Source: Odontocerum albicorne
Taxonomy: Eukaryota > Arthropoda > Insecta > Trichoptera > Odontoceridae
Reading direction: 5' to 3'
Length of the DNA: 64,000 bases
Assembly (NCBI GenBank): GCA_949825065.1
Contig: OX463856.1
Span: forward strand, 14,879,238-14,943,237
Shown here: positions 44,859 to 55,232 of the stretch, in pieces
How the letters are laid out: each line of letters begins with the position of its first letter
Position numbering within the stretch: the first letter of the stretch is position 1
Translations under genes and position numbers: made by a program
Notes under the pieces: model-generated
Told to the model about the DNA's origin: nothing
What the model saw: only the letters and a program-made list of their open reading frames with translations
Database searches by the model: none

Positions 44859-45020
44859 CCAGCCAGGTCACGGGTTCAAATCCCACTGGGACTCAGATTT
44901 TTTAAAAAGGATTTAATCTGGTTTTCACTTAAGGCCTTTTTAACATCTATTTTCTAATCGGCTGGGAGAGATTGCCACATGGCAATATCCCGCAATGTTA
45001 TGCAACGAAATTGTAATAAA
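44859..45020 (+). repeat. SINE family A lacking its head
   Basis: Begins within the tRNA part: cacgggttcaaatcccactg (B box), then ggttttcacttaaggccttt, gagagattgccacatggcaa and a short tail. The join to the mariner removes the A box, so it is not an ordinary complete SINE insertion. Confidence 0.8.
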
Positions 45021-45119
45021 CCCGTTGTTATTGACTGCTGAAACATATTACAAAATAAATATATATAAGTTGGGTGTAAGAATAAAAAGGTGATGGCTAT
45101 ATTTCAACATAACCAAACT

Positions 45120-45385
45120 GATGATTCGTACATATTGAAGAGCGTGGCCGGGAGACAACAGTATCGTTAGCCCTTTTCATCGATTCTTTGTACTAAGAAC
45201 CACTTGAGTAGCTAGTGAGCTAGCGGGTCGTCATCATACGTGTAACGTGAAGCCACTAAATTACTTGTTTTGTTTTCAGATGATCTCTTTTACTTTATTT
45301 TATTGGTACCATCGAGAATTGAACTCGAAACTTCCGAGTGGAAGTTATGCTTCTTACAAACTAGTACACGGAGGTCGTCACTGAG
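45120..45385 (-). repeat. tRNA-derived SINE, family B
   Basis: Reversed order: tcgtacatattgaagagcgt, ggccgggagacaacagtatc, aagaaccacttgagtagcta, ggtaccatcgagaattgaac and acaaactagtacacggaggt. Confidence 0.8.
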
Positions 45386-45999
45386 ACCTAAGAATGAAAT
45401 CATAATTTTCGTTTAATGGTGTGAAAAGTTATCCGGCTTACATAATCTGGATCTCAGAAGACAATAAACTAACTAAGATAAAATATACGTTTAAATTGGA
45501 TTTCCTCATGGCCCGTCCAAGAATATGTCATTAGAATTTAAACCCTACTTGTCCCTCTGACCAACTATTGGGCTCCAAATGACTTGGGATTTTGATTACG
45601 ACTACTTTGGCCGAGTTAAGGTCAGACAACAAAATGTAAGAGAAAATAAAAAGGCCGATGAGAATTTGTTAAGGCAATTTGCTTCGACTTTTGATTTAAT
45701 TAAATAGGAAATAAGTTGGATAAAAAGATAAAACTCCTATTAAGAAACATCACATTTATGTATACGAACTAAAAACCCATATATGTTTTTTTATCTCACG
45801 CTATATGAAACTTGAAAATTAATTTTACTTTGTCAAAGGTTACGGTTTCAGCTGTGTGGAGTTTCATATGTTATATAACGTCTATTATTTTTTATTATTG
45901 CTTATTTCAACGGTCAAAACATTTTTGATACCAAAGATTAGTAAATTATTTTTATTTTTTCTTTTTCTTTTTTTAAAAGAATATATATGACCGAAGTCG
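45386..45999. other. unassigned sequence
   Basis: Nothing recognised. Confidence 0.5.
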
Positions 46000-46130
46000 T
46001 AGTTACTCTCAATACCTTCGAACACTAGACGGAAAAAGTGACTGTGTCGTTCAAGGGGAATAGCACAGCGCGGGGTTCGAACCGACGACCTTCCGCACAG
46101 AAGTCCAGCACGTTATCGCGCGGCCATGCA
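46000..46130 (-). repeat. tRNA-derived SINE, family C
   Basis: Minus strand head tgcatggccgcgcgataacg, B box aaggtcgtcggttcgaaccc, then gaacgacacagtcacttttt and gtgttcgaaggtattgag. Best family C copy. Confidence 0.8.
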
Positions 46131-46199
46131 CCTCATTATGTTAAAAACAAGAAATCAATTATAAGATATAAGCAGTGTTATAAAATAAAAATGTATATT

Positions 46200-46685
46200 T
46201 GAACCGGGCAGAATAAAAATTTGTTAAGATGATAGTCTACAAAACTATATTGGTGCTAATTGTAGTATGGGAGTGAAATGTGGATCTGAAAATAAACTAA
46301 GAGAAGTCGAATACATGCTGTAGAAATGCGTGCTTTGAGACGAATACATGGAGTGACAGTGTATGACAGAACACGGAATTAAGTGATTAGAGACAAATGT
46401 GAACTTAAGGCTGATGTGTTGAGTAATATGAAGAAGAGCACGCTGAGATGGTTTGGGCATGACGAATGAGTGGATGGCGAAAACTTACAAAATATATAAT
46501 ATAGTGCAAACGTGAGTAGAAAGTGGGGGAGAGGAAGACATAGAAAAGTAAAGATGGATTTAGTGAATTATATTCTGGCAGAAGGAAACGTTGTTTGACT
46601 GCGGAAGAGGCTAAATATCATATATGTTACGGATAGGATAGTCTGGCCGACACGATGGCGTGATGTTATGTATGCATATAGTGGA
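46200..46685 (+). pseudogene. LINE family S C-terminal remnant, longest copy
   Basis: Reading across frames gives MRALRRIHGVTVYDRTRN, then a stop, then IRDKCELKADVLSNMKKSTL, RWFGHDE and SANVSRKWGRGR. It ends gacacgatggcgtgatgtta, the family's 3' landmark. It extends further 5' than the other copies but still lacks RT. Confidence 0.75.
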
Positions 46686-47132
46686 CATAAATGGTTTAAG
46701 GCGTACCCAATACAGTAACAAAGTAAACTCATTTAAATAACTCAATTCATACCAAAAAGAACAACTTCTTCACTTAACTCTTGTTAGTAATCAAAGTCAC
46801 GTGAAAGTCCATACAATGTCCATACAGATTATCTAATATATTTAGTCTTGTAAGAAAACAGTTGCACAAATAATTTGTTCTAACTAAGTTGTTGTGGAAT
46901 AAAATAATTTGCAGGGTGGGCCAAGAATATTTAATAACAAATAACTGTGTTATTCAACAATTCTCATTAATCCCCGCGACATGTGTTTCTACCTTTTATC
47001 TAGAGAATCTCTTCAGGTGGAATAAAGGGCGCCGAAATAGTTGTAATTTAAATCAGATGAGATCTTCGAGATAGAAATACGAGATAGAAATACATGGAGA
47101 TAAATGTAATTAGTGAAATGTCAAATTGATTT
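46686..47132. other. unassigned; flank of the LTR element
   Basis: No gene. The last four bases (attt, 47129-47132) form the left target-site duplication of the LTR element. Confidence 0.6.
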
Positions 47133-47659
47133 TGTTACACTGATACCTAATTATTTAAATTTAGAGACAGCGTTACCTCCATTCAACAAAGGCAACAATA
47201 CTTCTGCAACTTTAATAATGGTTTTCTCACAATAATTACACTTACCCCGGTCTCAGCGGCACATGAAGAGAATTAAGAACAAGGATTCTTTGGTCTCAGA
47301 TCGCGTTGGGCTATCATAAATGAGATATGCTAAGCCTCCAAGTCATCAAACCGTGGACGAGGTGAATAACAGAAAGACACATACATTGGTGATAATACTT
47401 CGTTTAATTTAATGCAATTTGTTAAAAAAAAAACTCCGCATTAAAGCCGAGAAAAAATACAACAAAACCAGAATAGGCAGACTAACAATTGGGCTCGCAA
47501 GAGAGATTGATTCCTGTTCGATATTCATTACACACAAAAGATGGATATGAGGTACAGAGAAGTCAACAATGGGAGGTTACAATATAATGAATTCACTCAC
47601 CCCAAGATACCATGACTATCGATAAGGAACGGTAGCGTAGTGTCTATTCTCTCGGAACG

Positions 47660-48010
47660 GTGGAGGAACCTGAAGATTTCCCAAGAAAACAAAACCGGAA
47701 CGATGCCTCTGAAGATGATGATACAGCAAGCATCCTTTGGAGCTTCCCTCTGAGCAGCTACGGAACTCTTCCCTGGCCTCTGGCCTGGGAGAGGATCTCA
47801 GACCCGCAGTTATTTAAAGAACCGCTTATCGTAGTTTCTCGAAACTTTACTCGCTTCACGCCTGATGGCGCCAATAATAATCCAAGATTATTCCTCTTGA
47901 AATACTATTCCGCAGATAAATTTCCGCGTCAAGTGTACACTGAAGTGTGGGAAGAACTTTCACAAAAAAAACTAATTATTAATTCGTATGCTCCCACCAG
48001 GAGATTATAA
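47660..48010 (+). CDS. hypothetical ORF inside the LTR, antisense to the element
   Basis: 116 codons from ATG. The composition is protein-like: an acidic start (MEEPEDFPRKQNRNDASEDD), a proline/tryptophan-rich centre (GTLPWPLAWERISDP) and an aromatic-rich C-terminus (LFLLKYYSADKFPRQVYTEV). The copy in the other LTR (55760-56074) is identical for about 104 codons, then ends early through a one-base deletion. It runs opposite to gag. No family recognised; it may be fortuitous. Confidence 0.3.
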   Translation: MEEPEDFPRKQNRNDASEDDDTASILWSFPLSSYGTLPWPLAWERISDPQLFKEPLIVVSRNFTRFTPDGANNNPRLFLLKYYSADKFPRQVYTEVWEELSQKKLIINSYAPTRRL

Positions 48011-48323
48011 CTCCGAACACAAGGTAACTGACCGATAACTTGAACGAATCAATTAATTATTAATTCGTATTTTCCCCGACTATGAACTGGTCATAAAAAT
48101 GACTCAACTCGCTGTCGTGACGGTCACCCTCGTAATGAAGCGCGGCGCGGGCACGCGTACCGGACCATCCTTACCGCCCGTGATGCAGTATGTATTATCC
48201 AACCGTGTTTAGAAGCGAGTCGCTGATTGGCTCTTCTCTTGAACAGCCATAATCTCAACCAATTAGCTCATTGCATTTGATGACTCTTATAGTGACGCAA
48301 TTACCCCTGAGAAAGGTGTAATT

Positions 48324-48330
48324 CTTTATA
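48324..48330 (-). promoter_or_regulatory. candidate TATA box of the LTR
   Basis: The minus strand reads ggtataaagaattacacc, just upstream of a CpG-rich stretch (48120-48180) that would be transcribed. The same sequence is in the other LTR at about 56423-56429, which would be the active 5' LTR. Position and sequence suggest a promoter; not proven. Confidence 0.5.
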
Positions 48331-48578
48331 CCGGCGCGTATTGGAATAGAGAATCTTCTAGAACCCGAGGATGATTGCATCATTCTTTGTCCTAATTACA
48401 ACTGCGTCCCGCTCGGACTCGCTATTATGCGTCATTATTTATCCGTCAAAATCATAACAAAGAAAAGTACGGTTCAATTCCGTTCGTAAGGGAATTCCAT
48501 TTCGCGCGTATTTTTCCTTTGGATAAATTCCAAACTTCTCACTCGCTTTTTATGAGAAAAATTAATATACTCCTAACA

Positions 48579-48600
48579 CTCCATCTTATGTTATAAAAGA
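48579..48600 (-). promoter_or_regulatory. candidate polypurine tract
   Basis: The minus strand reads taagatggag immediately before the TG of the 3' LTR. It is short for a polypurine tract but in the right place for plus-strand DNA priming. Confidence 0.5.
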
Positions 48601-49049
48601 AAACAAAAAAAACAACAAAAAAAAATTATCATTCCTAGAGTATAGACACATCAGCTGTAGGCAATTATAAGGAGCAAGGGGTGTATGCCCCCCCCTACTG
48701 GATACGGTCTCGTGGCCGATTTACCGGTTGTCAGCATTTGCCTGCAGGACACCCCTAATTGGTGTAAGGGAACCTAGCCGCAAGGAAACCACGGAAACCT
48801 TACGATGACAACACACTACTGAATCTACTATAGCCCATAACCTTATACTAAGGAGCACGGAACAATCCTCCGGTAACTCCTTACAATAGTACAGAAGATT
48901 ATCTTTCCAATACTGGTTTAACCACAGGGCAACCAGCACTGAAACAATTGCATAATACAGGGAGTACAATTCCTTAAACAATTTTAATAAACAAAACAAA
49001 CAAAACAAAAAAAAAACAAAGACAATAGAATATAGACAAATTCACATAG
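48601..49049. other. LTR element interior, noncoding
   Basis: A-rich, with poly-A patches. No ORF of interest. Confidence 0.5.
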
Positions 49050-49660
49050 GGCATGGTCACCGGATACTTCAAAGGTGATCAGATACAAAACAAAAAGAAT
49101 TCCAAATAAAATTAAAATAACACAAAATATTATGGATGGTCACCCTGTATCACTAAAGGTAGGCCGTCCCTAATAACAAAGAGATAATGATTTTACATAA
49201 GCACGGCTTGTGATACCTCAAAGGGTAGGTCAGAAACAAAACAAAAAGGAATCCACATTAAAAAAAAATAAAAAAAACAAAATTATATTATACATGGTCA
49301 CCCTGTATCACCAAAAGGTAGGCCGTCAATAATAACAAGGAGATAATGATTTTACATAAAGCACGGCTGGTGATACATCAAAGTACAGAGCAGAAACAAC
49401 AAAAAGGAATCCACATTAAATCAAAAAATAAAAATAAAAAACAAAATTATATTATACATGGTCACCCTGTATCACCAAAAGGTAGGCCGTCAATAATACC
49501 AAGGAGATAATGATTTTACATAAAGCACGGCTGGTGATACATCAAAGTACAGAGCAGAAACAACAAAAAGGAATCCACATTAAATAAAAAAAAAAAAAAA
49601 AAAACAAAATTATATTATACATGGTCACCCTGTATCACAAAAGGTAGACCGTTAATAGAT
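49050..49660. repeat. ~163-bp tandem repeats inside the LTR element
   Basis: The phrase catggtcaccctgtatcacc begins units near 49130, 49293, 49457 and 49619, each continuing aggccgtcaataataacaag, gattttacataaagcacggc and an A-rich stretch. The first partial unit at 49050 is diverged. About 3.5 copies; no coding potential. Confidence 0.85.
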
Positions 49661-50584
49661 AATTAACCCACCCCTCCTCTCAGGGCATCATGCTGAGAAA
49701 AGGTTTACAACCAAATTAGTTAATCACCATTCATCCTCTCACTAAACACTGCAGCCTGTTTCGCGGCTGACCTTAAAGATAACACTGGACACTTACTTAA
49801 TTATACACTTACAGGTTTTATACGGGTGACTCTACTCCTCCATTGCCAACCTCGACCCCTCACTGTGAACAGAGATCAATCATTACAAGCCCAAATCCAG
49901 CCCCCACGCCAAGGACTGCATTACACATTTCTACAATCCCTACTGCCCACCTACCTGGTATAATAAGTGGTAATTATTACGCAAGCCAATGTAATCAGAT
50001 AAGGACCGAAAATTCTTTCGAGACGGAATTTTTAAAAAGACACCCTCTAAACTATTAGGAAATCTACCATAGCTAGAACGATGCAGAACCGGCTGTTCAA
50101 CGACTGTCCTAACACAAGGCTCACACCTAACCTTCCCCCTGTAATTCTACTCCCTTCCTCATCTTTATCTGAAAAGAATAAACAATATTAAGGAAACATT
50201 CGCGGTTAGGCCCGATCTTAAGCAAGACACGTCCCCCGGACCCCAGACTGGAACCAAGAATCACGCGAGTCCGCCTCGACACTGTGGATAACCAGGATCT
50301 GAAGGTCAGAACACGCAGTTGCACCAATCGAACCCTTCCAAGCCAAAAGCGCGTGCCCACCAGAACATGCTGGAGCGGCAACTCTGCTAATGCGGGTTCA
50401 TGACGCCCGTGGTGGAGATAATTCAATACATCGGTGATGCACCGAAAGGCCTTCACCAAAATATTAACCGGTCGAGAGGCTAGCCTCTCTCAACCCGAAC
50501 TCCTAGAGGCAGTTCAGGGCTTCTGCATGCTACCTGGAGCACGAGAAGGAGGATGATTACAAAAAAAAATCAATAATACACACA
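49661..50584. other. LTR element interior, no recognisable coding
   Basis: ORFs at 49843-50058 (+) and 50127-50459 (-) show no RT, RNase H or integrase motif. Confidence 0.45.
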
Positions 50585-50825
50585 AAATACTGGATGAGTA
50601 CCGGCCATCCGTAAGCCTCTTGCTGGATGTATTAGGCCATCCGTAAGCCTTTTGCTGGATGTATTAGGCCATCCGTAAGCCTTTTGCTGGATGTATAAAG
50701 GCCGTCCGTAAGCCTTGTAAAGAATAATATTACACACAAAAATTAATATGAAACGAAATGCTGGATGAATGTAGGCCTTCCTTAAGCCTTTTGCTGGATG
50801 TATAAAGGCCGTCCGTAAGCCTTAT
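50585..50825. repeat. 32-bp repeats inside the LTR element
   Basis: ggccatccgtaagccttttg plus ctggatgtatta recurs at 50603, 50635, 50667 and 50700, with two more copies near 50783 and 50812 after a spacer. Confidence 0.85.
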
Positions 50826-52409
50826 AGGAAAATAATTTTAATCACAATTGTTAGGGAAGGAGGAAAAAAAAAGGAAATAAAAAGAAAATAAACCCAAAAC
50901 AAAAACACATGATATTAGTACGCCATGCAGTAAACAGGAATAACCAGAAGCCCTACCTAAACAAATTTATTCCCCATGAGCGGGACAACAACTCTTCGAT
51001 GAGGGGGTGGTTCATTGTTAACCACCCGAAAAGAAAACTCACAGTATGTAACGAATTACAGAAAGGAACAAAGACTACTTTCAACAGAGAAGGTGAGCCA
51101 ACCTACAAGGCAACATATCTAAACTTGTCAATATGGTGCTATAACAAAACAGAACAGTAAATCCCAGGTTCTCATCCCGCGATGCCATTCCTTTCTATAA
51201 GGCAATAATCCCACGAACTGGTTACACCAGTATTAACCAACCGTTCCACCGATGCAGGCTACTACTAATCTCAAAAAAAAAATTATTAGGAGCAACACCA
51301 ATTTCCTTAAATCCTCGGGTCCAACAGCCCAAGCCAATAACGCAGATAAGCAATCACCGAAATAATAACAATTTTCTAACTCCTTGAGAATCCTTGTAGC
51401 GAGGTGACTCCATCTCCACTTCCGTGATAACGAGCAACTAGCCTAACAAGGTTTTCCAACGTTTCAAGCTACTATTATCAATGGATGTCTGACTAGAGTA
51501 AGGTTCAACCTTAAGAACATTCAACACGGAAGGAGGCCAACCCCTCCCTTCATTTGTATACCTGTAGATTCTACAGATTCTTTACCATACGGACTATTAT
51601 CCGAAGGTAGTTTACAAACATCAACCGTCTTCAATGGGTCTTGCACTAAAGCAATGTTCAACCTCATGAACACCCGATACTGAAGGAAGCCTACCCCTCC
51701 GTACACAAGAAATTTAGTACGCTCTACTCGAGGCTCTCAGCATTCCGTCACTCATGGTCCAGGCCCAGGCTCTGAGCGCCAGATACTCTTTAAAAATAAT
51801 AACCACACTAATCACGGGGAAGAGTACCAAACCCGTACATAGAACATATGGACATGACTCCATACGAGATTGCCTCACGACTAGCTCACTGTTTAATCAC
51901 CCTAGTGGAATTATGAACTCTCACTGGTGATGTTATTTATAAAAAAAAACTCTACTGCCATTCATCAAAGAATTCGACAGTGCATACTGTCAAGGTATGA
52001 TTTAAACATTAACAAGAATATAACGAAAATTTAATTTAAGAACCTGTACTTTCCCGACCATGAATGACTCCCAATTAGGCACCGATGAGCCTATCACTAC
52101 TCCATATACTATTAGCCTTCTTATACTCCACCGGGTCACTAAATAGTGGACACCGGACTGGATCTAACCTACGCGTGCGCATCCCTTCTCGTGCGACGAC
52201 GGCTTACTGCCTACGGCATGCGACGGCGGATCGAGACCACGGATGTTTGGTATATCATTTGCAACGATGGGTCAAGACAACGTGAGACAACGTGATTCAA
52301 CTACCTACACCATGCCAAACGATCTATAACCGTATACGAAACGGAACTGATTCTCGATGGCTACTACTCTCAATGGTAAAGGAAATTCAACTGCGAATAG
52401 AACGGAACC
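50826..52409. other. LTR element interior, no recognisable coding
   Basis: Where pol would be expected, I see only short interrupted frames on both strands. No catalytic motif of RT (xxDD), RNase H or integrase (HHCC, DDE) is seen. Confidence 0.5.
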
Positions 52410-53600
52410 AAATACACGTTCCGCGTCTCACGGCCTGCCGGAACAATTGGTCAGGACAAACGTGAGATTACGAAAGCTACTACTAGCTACTGCGTCCACT
52501 GACGCATTCAAATCGAGCCAAGACCTAAACGGCAAATCTTGAATACTATCGTGCTGGAAGGGCCGCTTGTCCCCTGAACCCGTAGTCTCAACCTAACCCC
52601 TTACAAGAAAAAGATACTCTCCCGGTCGCTGTGTAATGCGACAAATCCGGTAACCCCGACGTACTTAATACATTAAGGAATACAATGTTAAAGAGGATTG
52701 AATCGCAATTGCAACGGAATTGAAAAAAGTATTCCGCGACTCGCGGACGGACGGTATCAAGTTGTCCGCACGACGCGAGACGACGAACTGCTGAATAGAT
52801 TATTCCCTGGTAAGGAGATACTAGTATGACGGAAACGGAATTGATAATAATATAATACGTCTCCCGCGGCCTGACGGCATTTGTCAGGGCAACGCGAGAG
52901 GACGTACTTCACACCATTAAGGTATACAAAGTTAAAGAGGATTGAATCGCAACTGCAACGGAATTGAAAAAGTATGCCGCGCCTCGCGGACGGACGGTAT
53001 CAATTTGTCCGCACGACGCAAGACGACGAACTGCTAAATAGAATATTCCTCGATAAGGAGATACTAGTATGACGGAAACGGAATTGATAATAATATAATA
53101 CGTCTCCCGCGGCCTGACGGTATTTGTCAGGGCAACGCGAGAGGACGTACTTCACACCATTAAGGTATACAAAGTTAAAGAGGATTGAATCGCAACTGCA
53201 ACGGAATTGAAAAAGTATTCCGCGCCTCGCGGACGGACGGTATCAATTTGTCCGCACGACGCGAGACGACGAACTGCACAAGAGAATAATCTGCGGTGAA
53301 GGTGGTTTTATCTTAACGGAAACAAAGCCGATCGCAATGGCAACGGAATTGAAGAGGTAATCTGCGCCTCGCGGTCTAATGGTATTAATTTGTCAGTACG
53401 ACGCGAGACGACGAACTGCTGATCAGCTACTGCGTCCACTGACGCACTCAAATCGAGCCAAACCGAAAACGGCAAATCTTGAATACTACAACGTAGGTAG
53501 GGCCGCTCTTCCCCTGAACTCGTAATCTCAATCAAGTCTTTTACAAAAAAGGAAAACTCCCCCGGTCGCTGAGTAATGCGACAAATCCGGTAACTATGAC
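52410..53600. repeat. ~242-bp tandem repeats and duplicated protease-like block
   Basis: Units start near 52734, 52977 and 53220 (ctcgcggacggacggtatca, then acgacgaactgct), each containing a second, related half (ctcccgcggcctgacggcat). A roughly 195-bp block (52475-52672 and 53417-53613), including the protease-like segment, is present on both sides of the array. Confidence 0.85.
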
Positions 53601-53604
53601 GTAC
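53308..53604 (-). pseudogene. retropepsin-like segment, in frame downstream of gag
   Basis: Directly after the gag TAA the same frame stays open for about 98 codons. It contains SIQDLPFSVWLDLSASVDAV, which aligns by eye to the retropepsin pattern (hydrophobic-L-D-T-G-A-S-V-x-A-hydrophobic). The catalytic D-T-G is D-L-S here, so the enzyme would be inactive if this homology is right. A second, further decayed copy (D-L-N) lies near 52500 on the minus strand. The homology is suggestive only. The single in-frame stop could be a mutation or a readthrough site. Confidence 0.4.
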
Positions 53605-54387
53605 TTAATACGGGTTGGTGCTCACCCGGTCTTTTGGAAACTTAACATCTGGAAGTGGCCCAGACACATCGGGTAATATGCCCAACGGACGCGCTGGGCT
53701 GGCTCTAGCCCTATGAAGATCGTCAGCCGTCCGTACAGGTTTCTTTCGGGTACGCAGGTGGCCGAGGCAATTGCGCGCCAGATGATTTGGAAGATTGCAC
53801 CGAAAACACCTGTGTTTAAACGAATCTCGAGTATTCGGGCAGCGAAAGACCGGCGGCAAACGAGCACCCGTTTTCGAGATGAAGGTAGCAGGACGAGGAG
53901 ACCCTCCTTTATTCCTATTCATCAGCTCTAAGGCCGAGCACCGCCTTTCTAATTCCTTAATACGCGACAAAATTTTTCTTACGCAATCCCCACCGGTACA
54001 AGCTTCTAGTGGCCAAACAGAAGAATTGAAATTCCCTTGTGGAGACGAACGTGGAATACACGAACTCGCCACTCCATCCCCAGTATATGGAGATGAACTT
54101 GCCAACAGCACTGGTGCTAGGACTTCTGAGGCGGAAACCCCAGGATCCGTTGTCTCCAAAAACTCCGGAGCCCTCAAAAGATTCTGGTAAGGTCTGCACC
54201 TAACCGGTAAGGCCACCCTTTCCAATGAAGCTAAAACAAGACCTTTATTAAAGCCAACGGCCTGACGCCGCAGCTCATAAAACCCTCCACTAGGAATCAA
54301 TCCCCGCTTCACCAGTTCCCCGATTAATCTTTCTTTAGTGGCAATCATTACACCACCTATTGGATCCATTGCGCTATCCATCCTCAA
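53605..54387 (-). CDS. gag: Gag-like protein with SAP-like region and CCHC zinc knuckle
   Basis: 260 codons, the longest ORF in the window. Residues 17-48 (KERLIGELVKRGLIPSGGFY, then ELRRQAVGF) resemble a SAP-type helix-extension-helix motif, found at the N-terminus of some arthropod retroelement Gags. Residues 135-158 are a probable short coiled coil (ILSRIKELERRCSALEL). Residues 194-207 form a zinc knuckle, C-x2-C-x4-H-x4-C (C194, C197, H202, C207), followed by a basic tail; this is the nucleocapsid-type RNA-binding motif. A large capsid domain is not evident and the protein is shorter than usual. Its role would be packaging element RNA. The start is the first ATG in frame; other ATGs lie at residues 3, 7 and 14. 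Confidence 0.8.
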   Translation of the reverse strand: MRMDSAMDPIGGVMIATKERLIGELVKRGLIPSGGFYELRRQAVGFNKGLVLASLERVALPVRCRPYQNLLRAPEFLETTDPGVSASEVLAPVLLASSSPYTGDGVASSCIPRSSPQGNFNSSVWPLEACTGGDCVRKILSRIKELERRCSALELMNRNKGGSPRPATFISKTGARLPPVFRCPNTRDSFKHRCFRCNLPNHLARNCLGHLRTRKKPVRTADDLHRARASPARPLGILPDVSGPLPDVKFPKDRVSTNPY

Positions 54388-55211
54388 CCCTATTCGTAAC
54401 AGTAGGTATCAAGATCTATTCTCAACGAAATCTTACTTCACCTTGTTAAACAATGCTTTACCTACACTGTTCAACAGGAACAAGAATTTAACTAAAACGT
54501 AACTTTAATTCAACACCAACAACCCCCCCTTTGTTGAAATGTTCCGAAATTAAGAACTAACAATTATAACCAATATGTATTATTATCAAAATTTCCTAAA
54601 TCACGCTTCCACCACACCGCTTGCTACGAATCTAGAACTTAAATATCAAAGTAATTCAATTCAATATTATTCACTCTCTTATATTACAAAGATTTGTTCC
54701 GAAAACAATTGAGTATAAGCACCAAGTGATTTTATCTAAATGTAGTAACACTATTCCCCTTTACCGCATCAACAGCGACGCAAACCGAACTACTGTAAGT
54801 TATACGCACTCTCCTCCTGCCTATCCCCGCGCAAGCTATAAGGCGAGATTGGTTTCAAACAAATGGCCTTAAAATTCCAAAAACACTGGAATACTTCACG
54901 AACGTAACCACTAATCACTTCTCTATCCACAATTAACTAGGCACTCCTTTATCTCTTCAGTCACTTATTTTGTTTGAATTAAACTATTGCTAAATGCGTA
55001 TCTAATCACTTTACGCGGCAAACTATACTCCTGATTATCCGCAACCAACTACCACAGACGCTTCTCGAACCTGTCCCAAAATGGCGACCCACGCTTTTAT
55101 TTTACGAATTTCGCGCTAAATATTCTGAAAAAAGAACAAATTATACTTTTATACACTTTATCACCCCGTCCACTTAGTCAAATATCATGGAAACCAGCAT
55201 TTTTCTAAAAT
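54388..55211 (-). other. 5' leader of the LTR element
   Basis: About 825 bp between the primer binding site and the gag ATG, without a long ORF. In retroelements this region usually holds the packaging signal; no specific structure was identified by eye. Confidence 0.45.
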
Positions 55212-55232
55212 GGCCCCACGTACGGGCGACAT
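55212..55232 (-). promoter_or_regulatory. candidate primer binding site
   Basis: Immediately inside the 5' LTR the minus strand reads tgtcgcccgtacgtggggcc. It resembles tRNA-complementary primer sites of arthropod LTR elements, although it begins TGT, not the usual TGG, so the primer tRNA is uncertain. Confidence 0.55.

Larger units (their letters stand above)
47133..48578 (-). repeat. LTR (3' LTR of the minus-strand element)
   Basis: 1,446 bp. It has one more A than the other LTR in a run near 47970 and an A where the other has T near 48350. It includes an antisense ORF (47660-48010). Confidence 0.95.

Noticed and set aside
53795..54190. 131-codon plus-strand ORF
   Set aside because: Antisense shadow of the Gag ORF, which has a defined CCHC motif on the minus strand.
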